57,308 nucleotides of DNA from assembly GCA_024663395.1 (NCBI GenBank), contig JANFAH010000144.1:1-57308 (forward strand), written 5' to 3'. Below, piece after piece: positions 29,397 to 41,180 of this stretch. The position numbers and the translations under genes were made by a program. The notes below the pieces were generated by a model. That model ran no database searches. It had not been told where the DNA came from and was given only the letters and a program-made list of their open reading frames with translations. Position 1 is the first letter of the stretch. Each line of letters begins with the position of its first letter. Source of the stretch: Pisolithus tinctorius. Taxonomy: Eukaryota; Basidiomycota; Agaricomycetes; Boletales; Pisolithaceae.

Positions 29397-31377
29397 AGTT
29401 TTTGTTAACTTTGCTGAGAGGACGAAAGGGTGGGAGATGCGATCGCATATGCTCTCATTGCCCCACAGACCCCCAACGCCCTAGCCCCCTTTGACACCTG
29501 ACTCATGCCCTTCAATTCTGGAGTTAATACTTCCCTATCTGGAAACACCATCCATCTGTCATGCCATCTTTGGATCTAGAGATGTCTCCACTGAGATCTA
29601 ACTTGCATCGCCACCCCCTAATGTGATATCAGTGCACTTACTCAGTTTCTGATTCTATTTGACTCATTTTGTGATATTTTGACTATCCCTGACTTGTTCA
29701 TTGCCAATACTTACCAATCTTCTTTGCTTGCTTACTTTTCATTTCTCGCTTACTCATCATGATTACTCAGTCCTTACTCATTACTTACCAAGTGTTTGTG
29801 CCTTGTTTGTCACAAGCTATGCTCCCCCCACAGTATATAAACCCCCATGTACTTAGCTACCAAGAAGCAATCAGAAGCAGTCCAGCAGTCAGTTCAGTGC
29901 CTATCTCGTCATTGACAGTTGAGGCTCATTTGGGAGAGTCTATCTGTCTTCATTCGTATCATTGGTAGTTGAGGCTCCATCAATGGTCTATCTACCTTCA
30001 TTCATTCATCTGAAGTATCATCTGTGCTCTGTCAGCACACCTGCTTAGTCATCCATCCACTCCTGCATAACTTGTCATTGACTTGTGCCAGGAGCACATC
30101 CAAAAGATCATCATGCCAGAGTACTTTCAGCTGAATACCTTCACTCTATTCAGCATCCCCCATCTAGACATCACTTGCTTATCTACTCCTGTGTAACTCG
30201 TCGACAACTTGTGCCAGGAGCACTCTACTTGAAGTCCCTCCCCCCACATCAGGTTTCTCTGCCCTCCAGGTTCCATGGAGGTAAACCACCACTTGCACAT
30301 TATTTGTCTTTGGTGTTGGATTTGTTTGGTTTATACCAGCAGTCCACACTTTGACTCACACCGGTTGGACTGGAGTTAAGGTTGGAGGTCAGGGGCTAAG
30401 TCCGGAGGACCGGACTTAAGGCCAGGAGCACAGGAACAAGACCTGTAGTGTGGGAAACTGACCAGTGTTGGAGTGCACACAAGGGGAAGCCAGTCCAGGG
30501 TTGGATCTACCTCCCTTGGTCTCAGCTTATGTGCTGTACCCTTATGCAAGCCAGGGAGAGGTCCAGGACAGGGGCCAGGGATAGCTTAAGGCTCAGCCTT
30601 AGCTATAGAGTAGTCTTGGGGTGTAGTACAGGAGTTGAGGGTAATACTTAGTTGATATTCTGACTGAGGGTACTATGAAGTATGTACAGGGGTTAAATAC
30701 ATGAGGCCGGTCCAGGATAACAAACATAGAGCCAGACTTGTTAACAAGCTATTAGCAAGAAGATTAGCAAGAGAGTGGACAGCCATAGTGGCTGTGCTGA
30801 GGCTAATAGCCAAAGTCCGGGTGACCAGCATACCGGGGTCAGACACAGGATTTGTACAGTAAGCGAAGTCAGATGAATGGGCTAGACTAAATATAGTACA
30901 AACAAAGGGAAACAGACCGGAGTTATGTCCGGGTGACCCAGACATAGACCTAGGAGGACTGGGGTGGAGCAGTGCAAGGCCAGGAGGCTGAAACGGACCG
31001 GAGATAGGGGTAAAACACCGGACTTGAGTTATGCAGGCCGGAGTTGAGTTATCTAGGGCCAGGATTGGGTTTTCTAGGCTGGACCAGGACCGGACTCTAC
31101 CGGAGATAGGGGCTAGGGGTCCGGACTGGACTGAGTCCGAGTCTGAGAGTCATGGATATGACATATTAGCAGAGTGCAAAGACAGGATGTGGAAAGTGCT
31201 CACCTCAGTTGGGTTAAGCAGCCAACTGAGGTGTGACTATGCTACTTGAGTGCAAAAATGAACATGATTATGTAATATGGCTAAATGTGTACCATAATAC
31301 TAAGTGAGATGTAGATGAAAGCATAATGTGAAAGGCAGAATATACAACATGATGGATGACAAGGCAAGTGTATCACA

Positions 31378-32189
31378 TTCAAAGTCCTTCTGCCTCATCT
31401 GAAGATGTGCAGATCACATAGTCTCTTGCTTTTACATGAGAGTGAAGACCATGAATAGAAAGGAATGGTGTGTGGTGAATCAACAATCATGATACTGCAT
31501 TGCCCATTTACAATGTTCATGCAGACTAATATTCTGTGGTCATTCAGCTTCAATAGCACCCCTGCCCAAAGGAAACAGCACTGGGAATGCAGTGCCAAGA
31601 GGATTGCATGTTGTGGGAGAGTGTGTTGATCGGGGAAGTCATTGATTGGCATATTGCTGTGGTGCATGACACATCCACCTTCCTGGTTGTTATCATTGAA
31701 ATTGGCAAGTGCCTGGGCCATCAATTCTGAAGTGGACACCTTGGTCTGCTTGAGATCCATGACTCCAAGGATGTGTAACAGGGTAACATCTCCATTGTCT
31801 GTAACCTAGGATTGAGGTTGCTGCTTGCAATGCATGCTTGCTGGGTGTACCTTTTATCAGAACAGCACTGTCCACATCACCACCCTCACTAAATTGTTTG
31901 CAGTCCTCCTCCACTGCTGGTATGTCATTCACTGGTTCCATTGCTGCTGTAACACATATCTCATGCCCAGTTGCAATGAGGATGTGTAAATGGGGTGTCT
32001 TACCATTGTCCTCTGTGTACTTGTTCATTGCATACCCCTCTCTGTCCCTTGCTGCAACCTCATCACTATCTTGATAATGGATCATCACCTCAATTTCTGC
32101 AGGTATGCCATCCTCCAGTAGCAGCATGACATGATCATAGGATACTGTGATGTCACTATAGTTCTCATTGTTTGCTTGCAGCCATTTCA
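31378..32189 (-). pseudogene. Helitron N-terminal region, downstream part
   Basis: The reverse complement reads SVLKWLQANNENYSDITVSYD and, after a frame break near 31750, SELMAQALANF and HSNMPINDF. These motifs follow DUF6570 in fungal Helitron proteins. It continues directly from 34010 when the 1.8 kb LTR and one copy of its duplication are removed. The Rep/helicase part would lie further on but is cut by the copia LTR. Confidence 0.65.
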
Positions 32190-32194
32190 GCACT

Positions 32195-34004
32195 GAGTCA
32201 AAGTGTGGTTCAGTGGTGAAAACCAACCAAAACCAACACAAAAGACAATGAAAGTGAGTGGTGGTGTGGCTATGTGGTACCTAGATGGTAGAACCTTCTA
32301 TTTGGGTGGGGTTTTTTGAGCTACAACACTCAAAGACAAGTGCTGAGGGTTGGGGGTGCTCCTGACAAAGAGGGAGCAAGAATGTGATAGAATGCGATGG
32401 GGTAGACTGCTATCAGCCTACAGAAGGATGGATGATGACTTAAATCAATGTCCTAAGCTGCACTGAGCTCAGGAAAGACTTGGAGCAAAGTATATTGATG
32501 ATAGATGATGATAAGTGAAGTAGACAATAGTTAGACCCTTAATAAAGTCTCAACTATTGAAGCTGATGAATGAATTACTGAGAGATGATGAATTGCAAGC
32601 AAGAGGGGCTCTCTGACATCATCTTTTTTTTTAGCTATCTAAGTACAGTGATTTATATACAGTACAGGGGCATTGCCTATGGAAAACAAGGTACAAATGC
32701 TTGGTAAGTGATTGGTAAGTAATAAGTAAGGAATGTAAGTGATGGGTAATTGTCTTAGAAAGCATTGGTAAGTATTTGTCAGGGTCAGTAAGCCAAAAGG
32801 GGAAGAATCAGTAAGCAAAGTCAAAAGATTGGTAAGTATTGGCAATAGGTGAGTCAAGGACAGTCAGAATGTCAAAGTATGAGTCAAGTAATGTCAGGAA
32901 CTGGGAAAGCACACTGGAATTGCATTAGGGGGAGGCTGTGCATGTCACATCTTGAAGAGATCACTTCTGGGCCAAAGTGGGATGACAGAGAGGCAGTGCT
33001 GATCTGATGCCAATATAGTACATCCAAAAGTGGACAGGGTGAGTCAGATGTCAACAGGGGTCAAGCTTTGGGGGTCTGTGGGGTGACAGGAGCATAGGGG
33101 ATTGCAACTTTCCCCCCCTAACTGTCCTCTCAGTGAAGCAAATAAAAACTTCATGAATGAGGCTCTGTTGGAAGAGAGGACAAAGGGGGAGCATCTTCTG
33201 CTGTATCTTGCAATAAGGAGGCAAGATGTGCAACATATGCATCATGGGTGTGATCAGGGAGAGTGGAGAACAGTAGATTATACTGTAGCTGTCACAATTT
33301 TGGAAGAATGATGGATGAGACTGGTATGAAGACGTTGCAGGGAGCAGGGAGGAAGGATCCATATGCTTCTTGGACTGGAGAGACTAAAACAACCACATAA
33401 GACCTTTTCAAGTGAATGACAGACCTGGGGCAACCAAAGAACATCCTCCTAGAGGTCATACTGATGAAAAGAATGTGCTGTCCAAGCTGGATGGGCTGAG
33501 AGGGGGAAGATGAGGATGGGATGTACCAGGATGCTTCAGGGCAGAAGCTGGTAGGAACTCCTGGTAGATATACATAGCCATGGTCCCTAGCAAAGGGGAC
33601 AAGCGAAATGATTGATGTGGAGGTGGCCATATCAGAAGAATTAGCAAAATGAGCATCTTTTGGAGGGAGTGCTGTAGACACATGTGGAGTGTGCAAATCC
33701 TTTCCAATTTTGGAAGGTAGGATTGCATGGCTGAGCACTATAAGTGAGTGTGGGAATGGTGTCAGTATCTGCAGAATTGGTGGAGATATGTCAAATACTG
33801 GAATGCCATACACAGGCACTTAAGAATTTTAACTGGAGCCTAACTTGCTTCCTTTCTTTTTCTTTGGCATTGACAACTTGTTCTTGTGCAAGGGATGACT
33901 GCCAACATTTCTGGATGTCCTTCTTCACATGAGGGCTATGGTCTTCATCTCCATTCATCAGCTGTATCCATGTCCACCTCACCAAACACCTTTGGTGTGT
34001 GACA
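32195..34004 (-). mobile_element. 1.8 kb LTR containing an ORF (right copy), inserted in Helitron
   Basis: 1810 bp on the minus strand with plus-strand flanks GCACT at 32190-32194 and 34005-34009. It interrupts the Helitron frame between VFEVL and KWLQANN. The terminal CA expected after GACTC is absent or shared with the duplication. 32400-34004 is identical to the left copy; 32195-32399 is diverged from it. The internal ORF has the same TGA as the left copy. Confidence 0.78.
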
Positions 34005-36042
34005 GCACTTCAAATACTTTATCCCGTTGAACCCAGAATGTGTGAGAGAGCCAGTCTGTAGGCAGTTGCTTCATTCTCACCAAAGTAATTTCCAAGATAC
34101 TACTCAATGTCTCAATGGTCTGTGGCATCACTCTCCCTTCAAGCATATCCACAACTGTGTTAATGTTAATCTCATTCAATGTCATGTTCCCTGCCATGGC
34201 ACATTGGAGATGGTGTGGGTTTTGTGAGTGATGGGCCTCTCTTGGATATAAATTGAATACATAGCACTGTGGATCATGATGTGTGACTAATAAGGTCTCC
34301 ACAAAGTTCAACTTATGCAGTGCCAATGGTCCCTTGCCAATCCACAGGTTGTTGTTCTGTGTGTATTTGGGCATCCAATCTGCACACATAGTTCTGTGAC
34401 ATTCATGACACACCCAGCCTTTCCCATCTTCCACTATACATGAGCTGTCAATGAGAAGTCCATCCCACAGCTTGCATGCCAGATGTGCATCCACTGGGAT
34501 CAGGTGACATCAAAGGTTGGGGATGTCATTGATAACCACCAAGTCGGCTGCTGATGCCATCAGTTGTGAGTTTTTTCATCACATCCCCTGGCTTACCTGC
34601 TTGACATGGTAGCTCCTGCATGCAGATCACACCCATGCTGGAAGCAAGCATGTCATTATCAGTGGTATTGATGAATGCTGCTATGCAATGTTGGTGTTGT
34701 TTGGCTGTAGGCAACTGTATATATTGCATGGTCATATCATGAACTGACTCCAGCACTTTGCCTTCACTTGCCCTGTCTGTGTCCTCTTCCATTTTGTGGC
34801 ACTGTTTGCTACACCATCATTCCTGTCACATCTCTTTTGCTTTATGCTTGAGCTCAACAGTGGCTCCTTCTTTTGTGCTAGCTGTCACTTGAATCAGGTC
34901 ATGCACATTGGGTGGCAACTCATGAATGGTGGGATGCAGTTGTGCCCATGTTTGCAAATAGTTGGGCAGTGTGCCTGCAGGAAGGCAGTTGTACGATTCC
35001 TGTCCTGTTAACTGGCCCCAGATGTTGGACATGTTCCTGGCAACTTCACTCACAGGTATTGCAGTTGGTAATGTCCTTTGATGCTCTCCTGATTATGCTG
35101 CCTCCATCACATGGACCCCTATTGTTAAAGCTTTAAATGTGCTGCATGCTCTTAAGGGGTTTGTATCCCCTCATTGCACTGACCCTCCATCAGCACTCAT
35201 GTCTGCTTCGAATCCTGCTCACTCTTCCATGATCAAAGACATTAATGCATCCTCCACAGCTCCTGCTGATGTGTTGGCATTGATCACTAGCAGCAACTCT
35301 CCTCTGTTGTCTGTGTCTGTTGTGGACACTCTGAAAGAGAGTACATTGGCAATTTATGCTGCCACAATGAATTTGGCCAGCCATGCCAAGTTGTTTTTTG
35401 GGGATACCTCCAGCAATGTCACCATTCTGAAAGGTGACTCTGAGGATGTGACAGAGTTGGTACTCAGTGGGGTCTTTGAAATCGACTGTCAAGGATTGTT
35501 CATTGCTCCCAATGGTGGTTTCAACCCAAAGAATGCATTCAGCCATGAATCTTCTGAGACCAAGCTGATGTGTAACCTTCTGGCTGTGCAGTGTGATGCA
35601 GTATATGGCTTCATGCAGCAGGATTTCCCCCTGATCATCTCAAATATCAGGGCATTGGAGAAGCTCATGCCCTTGAAAAAGGGAGAGACCTTGCTCTTGT
35701 GCATGTGTGAGAGCCATGGGATGCTGTGCATTCACCTCAGCCATGCATTGTTCACTGTACATCTACTTGCAAACCTACAGCCATCGCTTGGATGTATTTC
35801 ATGACACCATCTCAATCATAGAAAAAGGACAATGATGATGACCCTGGCAGCATTGCCCACAATGATGAGCATGTCCCTTTCTTTCAATGTTTCAGATCTC
35901 ATGTGCATGTGTCAGAGGAGGCTACCACAGCATGGCCTGTGCCAGACAACATCAAGGACATGCTCCATTGTGCTGCTTGCACTCACAACATTTCACCCCT
36001 CCCAGCATTTGACATTGATGGCACACCCATCCAGCCTGTTGA
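32400..36042. repeat. Right arm of inverted repeat (identical tract)
   Basis: 3643 bp, apparently identical and inverted relative to 7847-11489. The 36038-36042 end corresponds to the insertion point of element A, which the right arm lacks. Confidence 0.9.
34010..35057 (-). pseudogene. Helitron N-terminal region, DUF6570-like (right arm)
   Basis: Same product as 8836-9884, read on the minus strand, with identical translated frames. Here the downstream Helitron part is preserved beyond the LTR (32189-31378), so this arm looks like the original genomic context and the left arm the derived copy. Confidence 0.68.
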
Positions 36043-36740
36043 CTACCTCTGGCTGTTAAGTGGTGCTGTCACTTGGGTGCATTTCGCCTTGTTAAACTTC
36101 TTTATCAAAGGTGATAGGAAGTTGATTTTTACAACCTCTTGTCATGAGATGCACATGCTGCATACCCCACAGTGTGGTCCTGTCAACCCCCTCAAATGTG
36201 CATGTCAGTGTGTGCTGAGCTCCAATCCAGGTAACAAGAAGTCTTGCCTGGCAAGGCTCCTGCACTTGCACACAGGGTCATTCTGATCTGACTGTCCTCC
36301 CACTCCCAGGAGTAATCCACAAGGCACTGCTTGGTGTCCCAAGGGACAATTTCACTATGGTGCCATTAACTAAAGTAGTTTGAGCATGTAAATATATGTT
36401 GTGTGTGATGACTGTGCTTGTCCCTAGAGGTGGTGAGTTTACATGGGGTGGCAGTACATGGATTTATAAGAACTGTGAGCTGCTGCTGTGTGAACTCTTT
36501 CAACCATTGAGTTCCATTCCTGCTAACAACCATGTCTCTATACAGATCCCTTGCAGGTACATGAGGGGCAAGATAGACTGGGGCTGTGCATATTCACTAT
36601 CTCATGAGTGCTATTGCTTCACATTTCTCCTGGACTACATGTGGTGTACAATCAGTGGATGCATCTCATTGCTGGGGTTCCTGCCATTGTTGCCTTGGGG
36701 TATCTGTCTGGTGTGGGCACATGTGATTCTGTCAAGGGGG
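35139..36740 (+). pseudogene. TE-associated hypothetical protein (right arm, uninterrupted)
   Basis: Plus-strand frames 35139-35804, 35832-36059, 35903-36286 and 36396-36740 read the protein that element A splits on the left. It includes WPVPDNIKDMLHCAACTHN and a segment with clustered Cys (CGPVNPLKCACQC). No family named. Homology with the left arm and this frame end abruptly at about 36741, where minus-strand Ty3 sequence begins. Confidence 0.5.
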
Positions 36741-37390
36741 GAGGAGCATACCAAAGATTTGAGCTTAGCAAAAGCAGCCTTGCACTCAGGGGTCCATTTG
36801 TAGCTTTCCCCTTTCTTGGTAAGGTCATGGAGGGGGTGGGTGATGGCAGAAAAGGAGGGGATGAATTTTTGGTAGAAGTTGCAGAACCCCAAGAAGCATC
36901 AGAGCACTGTGAGGTTCTCCAGGGCTTCCCATGTTGAGATCACATCTGTCTTGGTGGGCAAGCTCTCAATTCTCCCTTTTCCAATGATCATTCCCAAGAA
37001 CTCCACTTCTTTGGCCTCAAAGACACATTTGCTGATCTTGAGGTGAAGGTTCTCCTCTTGAGCAATTTCTAGAAACTCTTCAATGTGCTTTCAGAGTTCT
37101 GAGAGTTTTGGCATGGATGACAACATCATCCATATATCCTACTTGCTTTCCATGTTGTTTTTCAAAGGTTTTATCCATATATCTTTGGAACAAAGGCAGT
37201 GAGTTGCACTGGCCAAAGAACATTACCATTGGCTCAAACAAGCCCCTAGGGGTAATGAAGGCTCCTTTCCATTCATCCCCTTCCTTTATGCAAAGATTAG
37301 TAAAACCCCAACAAATATCAAACTTGGCATAATAGTGGGATTCAACTAATTTGTCAAATAGGGATTGCACATTTGGTAGAGGGTGTGTGT
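36741..37390 (-). pseudogene. pol: Ty3/gypsy RT fragment, minus strand
   Basis: The reverse complement reads PLPNVQSLFDKLV, a YAKFDICWGF-type region, the catalytic YMDD (about 37125-37136), then FCNFYQKFIPSFSAITHPL and KWTPECKAAF, ending near the start of RNase H. Frames are interrupted. It belongs with gag/protease at 39314-41180; the plus-strand copia remnant lies between. Confidence 0.8.
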
Positions 37391-37399
37391 CAAGCTCTT

Positions 37400-38967
37400 G
37401 TCAGCAGAGTGGGTGTATTTAGCATTCAATGAAAGCACACTGGGAAAAGGCAACCCCAAAACATTACAAGAGGCTAAAGCCTCACCTGAGTGGCCAGAAT
37501 GGCAGAAAGCCATAGAAGCTGAACTACAACAATTGTGTGAAAAAGGGACATGGTTATTAGTAGATCCACCTGAAGGGCACAAGCCCATATTGAATAAATG
37601 GGTTTTTACCTGAAAATATGACAGGGATGGGGTACTCCAAAAATACAAGGTGAGATTAGTTGCCAGGGGGTATTCCCAGGTCCCAGGAATGGATTACAAT
37701 GATACCTATTCCCCAGTCATTAGATTAGAAACAATATGCCTTATCTTCTCATTAGCCAATGCCCAAAATTGGGAAATCCAACAGATGGATGTGAAAGGGG
37801 CATATTTAAATGGCAAATTAAAGGAAGAAATATATATGGAGCAGCCCAAAGGTTTCAACAATGAAACTGGATGCCTATGTAAATTAATTAAAACATTATA
37901 TGGACTAAAGCAATCTGGACAAGAGTGGAATGAAGAGCTAAATGGCCAGTTACAGACCATCAGTTTTGCTCGCCTCCACTCTGATCCCTGTGTATACATA
38001 AGGAAAACCTCAACTACAATTGAGATCATTACAGTATGGGTAGATGACCTTGTACTTGTCACCAACACTGCTGAACTTATGATTAAACTAAAAGCACAAC
38101 TACAAAATATGTTCAAGGTAACAGACCTTGGAGACCCAAGCAAAGGAATAATCACCCTCAGCCAGGGATGCTACATAGAGGGACTACTACAAAAATATGG
38201 AATGAATGACACAAATCCAGTCAAAACTCCACTTGATCTGGGCATGCAGCTAAACCCACATGACACTGAGACTGAAGGTGTACCTAGTGGCAATTACACA
38301 ACACTCATAGGACACCTAATGTATGCATCAGTGGCCATGAGGCCTGACATAACATACATGGTCAATAGACTTGCATCCTTCACAGCAAATCCTGACTTGT
38401 CCCATTGGACAGCAGCAAAAAGAATATTAAGATATCTAGCAGGAACTAAGAGCTATGGGGTTACCTATAAGGCCAACCTGGCTCATCCCAAACATAATAA
38501 ACTAATTATGTATTCAGATGCTGACTTCACTAATGATGATGATCAGGTATCAGTCTCAGGCTATGTATCTGTCTTCAACCAAGGCATGGTCACATGGTAC
38601 TCAAAGAAACAGAGCCACATAGCTCTCTCCATGGCAGAAGCCAAATACATATTGATGGCAAATGCAATGCACAAAGTCATATGGCTATGAAGCCTACTGT
38701 GTGAGCTAGACCACCCACAATCAGAAGCTACAATACTCTACAGCAACAATCAGTCAGCACTAGACATTGCCAAAAATGCACAGTACCATCAGTGGTCAAA
38801 ACATTTTGACACCAAAAATCATTTTATTCATGACTGTGTGAAAAGGGAAATAATTAACTTAAAATATTGTCCTATGGCCGAAATGATGGCTGATATATTC
38901 ACAAAAGCCCTAACCAAAACAAAACATGAGTTCAATAGGAAAGCCCTGGGCATGACCCTGGCTTGAG
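37400..38967 (+). pseudogene. pol: Copia RT and RNase H with Arg-to-stop changes
   Basis: The linker (PEWPEWQKAIEAEL) and KPILNKWVFT lead to TGA at 37611-37613. Then the RT core follows with [32 protein letters not shown] and VWVDDLVLV, then RNase H with YSDADF. A second TGA is at 38688-38690 where copia proteins have WLR, and the reading continues to about 38965 (CPMAEMMADIFTKAL). Both stops sit at positions normally Arg, as expected from CGA to TGA. One frame shift near 37620. Confidence 0.83.
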
Positions 38968-38973
38968 GGGGAG

Positions 38974-39308
38974 TGTAGGAGTACCATATCTGCCATCACA
39001 CCCAGATAAGGAAATGATGACATGCAAAGGGTATGGGATACATGTCATAACCCCAAGAGGGGTAAGCAAAACAAAATACAAAGGTGGGAGTAGGGGTGGA
39101 TGTGCCCCAACAGACAAGATATCAAATGTATGACATAGATATAAGGTAGCTACCACAGGAAAAGAATCCTCATGAGACAAGAACGTCACCTCATCAACCC
39201 ACATCCCTGCCTGAACATACTGAGTTCTAATCCTGCCATCCTCACACATACACTTGCTCATACCTGGTGGTTCCCTTGTCAGCCTCCACACACAGATTGC
39301 TCCTAACA
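38974..39308 (+). repeat. 3' LTR of truncated copia
   Basis: Begins TGTAGGAG after the polypurine GAGGGGGAG (38965-38973). The end CTCCTAACA at 39308 is chosen because it forms a near-perfect inverted end with TGTAGGAG. 335 bp; the right end is inferred. Confidence 0.6.
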
Positions 39309-39313
39309 GTATT

Positions 39314-41180
39314 GTTCCAGAAGGCATACCTCTTCCTTTTTATCTGCCAAAGCTGCTTCCAGTTCAGTAGACAGAGTAATCTTCCAAACTTTTGCTTCTT
39401 CTTCATCATCCCACTGATTTATTTTCCCAGTTAGCCAATTGACATGGGGGCAGTACTCCTTCAGGAAGGGCATCCTGAGGAGGATGTCTTATTTACCATG
39501 AAGTGGTCCTATGAAGGCTTTGATCTTCAGCCAGTGTCCTTTAACAATTGCACAAAGTGTGCACTCGTACTCAAGCATTTCCCAATCCTTTTGAGTGAAT
39601 GAAGTTGTCAGGAAGGGTTCATCAACACAATAAGTGATGATCTTGAGCCAATCAACCATTCATTTTGAAATTAAGTTGACCTCTGCACTGGAATCGATGC
39701 AGGTGACAATGCTTGCATTATAGTCTTCTAATTGTACTTGTCTGAGGGGTGAGATGACATGCATATCAGATTCCTCATCTATAGAAGTACATTTAGCAGA
39801 AAATACATATGATGGACTGACTGTGGCAAGCAGAGCAGCAGTCCATTTCAAAAACATTTCCTTTTCTATGACCTCCACAATCTGTTCTTTGGAATCAGCT
39901 TTAAATGCTTTTTCCATTCCATCTTTGCAGATCACTTTGATTGAATAAGGAGACTTTGTCCAGTTCTCAGAAGTCTTCATCATCTTCTTGCAGTCATGTT
40001 TGATGTGACCAGTTTCATTGCAATTAAAACATTTAATATCTGCATAATGTGTGCAAGTCTTTTGTCATTGATTGATGTCCATGGCATCAGGGTCACAGTT
40101 AGGAGTGCAGTATGAGATGAAACAAGGGTGATCTTGATCTGAATCTTTTCCTTCTAAGATCCATCGAGTAGTGATAGCCACATGTGCTTCTCCCATGGCT
40201 ATGATCCATTCCTTTACTGTACTAGGGGTTCTTCTGGTATTAAGGATCCAATTATGATAATCAGGCGCGAGCCCCTTGCTGAAAAATATACCTCCCTCCC
40301 AGGACTCTTCATGAAGGCTGGCTTTGTTGATGAGTCCCATGAATTCCACAATATAAGCTTCAAATTCCCACCTTCCCTGAGTACTGAGGAAAGCTTAAGT
40401 ATAGCTAGAGTGGTTTGATCTCCAGACTTGAAGGTTGCTTTAACCTTTTGACAAAGCATTTGAAGATGTTGGAAAACTGAATGTGTCTGCCAATGTTGCT
40501 TTCATTCTCGTAATTTTCCACAAACAAAGAGGTGGCACCCTTTGTCATAAACATAAGGGCAAAGGCAATCTTCTGATGGTTGGTTTCATAGACATGCGAA
40601 TTAAGGGTGAGATACCCTTGTACCTGAGTAACCCAATTTTGCAGGGTTCAATGGCTACCATCATATTCCTGTGGGTGATTAATGTTGAACTCCCTTCCAC
40701 CATTGGGAAGGGTGGGCTTATGGACACTTCCTTCAGTTCCAACAACATCCCTTGCCTTACTGTTCCCTCCCATGGGGAACTCTGGGGCTTTTCTGAACAT
40801 CTGTTGGTACCAATGGGACAATGCCTCAGTGCCAGGGGTTAGTGCCATGAAAGGGATCCCTCATGGCAGTGTTACATGCTGTTTCTTCCTGGGCATCACA
40901 AATCATAGAAGTGACTTGTGCTTCTGAGAAGGTCCAACTGGATTCAGGCATCTCCAGTGCTGATTCCACATGACCTAATTCCATTCCAGACACTATTGGT
41001 TCCAGGTTATCATTTTCATTTAAGGCTGATCTGAGATCTGTAGAGACTGATACACAGTCTTCTTCAGAAGCTGGGGATGACCTCTGTTTCATGATGGTGA
41101 GACAGCCAAAGCTGCTGTAGGGTGAGGGGGTAGAGGTGGCCTGACTCTGAGACCTCTTCCAAAAAGTCCTCTTGGACAAG
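39314..41180 (-). pseudogene. gag: Ty3/gypsy gag and protease fragment, minus strand
   Basis: The reverse complement reads gag segments (INHPQEYDGS near 40660, FALMFMTKGATSLF, WEGGIFFSKGLAPDYHNW) and a canonical zinc knuckle CFNCNETGHIKHDC at about 40048-40007. The protease motif is CIDSSAEVNLIS (about 39700-39665), where the usual D-S-G is D-S-S. Many frame breaks. No LTR found for this element; 5' sequence beyond 41180 is unclear. Confidence 0.72.

Larger units (their letters stand above)
27796..30360 (+). mobile_element. 1.8 kb LTR containing an ORF (third, diverged copy)
   Basis: TGTCACACACC...GACTCACA between CCGG duplications (27792-27795, 30361-30364). 1847 bp once the inner solo LTR and its TSD are removed. 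The TATA box TATATAAA is near 29834. It aligns along its length with 9885-11696 at clearly lower identity, so it is an independent copy useful for judging selection. Confidence 0.78.
27690..31163 (-). mobile_element. Solo LTR (minus strand), itself interrupted; TSD TATTA
   Basis: Starts TGTGAAGTACAGG, ends GGATATGACA, and is flanked by TATTA at 27685-27689 and 31164-31168. Without the insert it is about 905 bp. Reversed, it begins TGTCATATCCATGAC, like the LTRs of elements B and C, with a TATA-like TATTTAA then AGTCAGAATATCAAC (reverse of 30651-30665). CCGGAC/GTCCGG words are frequent. It is the host of the 1.8 kb LTR at 27796. Confidence 0.82.
27663..31377 (-). repeat. 5' LTR of the minus-strand copia, split by nested LTRs
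   Basis: Plus-strand pieces 27663-27689 and 31169-31377 form one LTR of about 236 bp once 27690-31168 is removed. The end next to the PBS is clear (TGTAGAAT on plus). The outer end at about 31377 (TATCACA) is a guess, because the other LTR is missing. It contains a perfect 12 bp hairpin at 31201-31233. Confidence 0.6.
37391..39308 (+). mobile_element. Truncated copia element (RT-RNase H-3' LTR)
   Basis: The 3' half of a Ty1/copia element inserted in a minus-strand Ty3 element. Gag, integrase and the 5' LTR are missing, so no target duplication can be checked. Ends: RT linker at 37391, 3' LTR end at 39308. Confidence 0.75.

Noticed and set aside
31201..31233. 12 bp hairpin considered as a Helitron 3' terminus
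   Set aside because: No CTRR end follows at the usual distance on either strand, and the sequence is better explained as the LTR hairpin of the minus-strand copia, matching 51728-51758.
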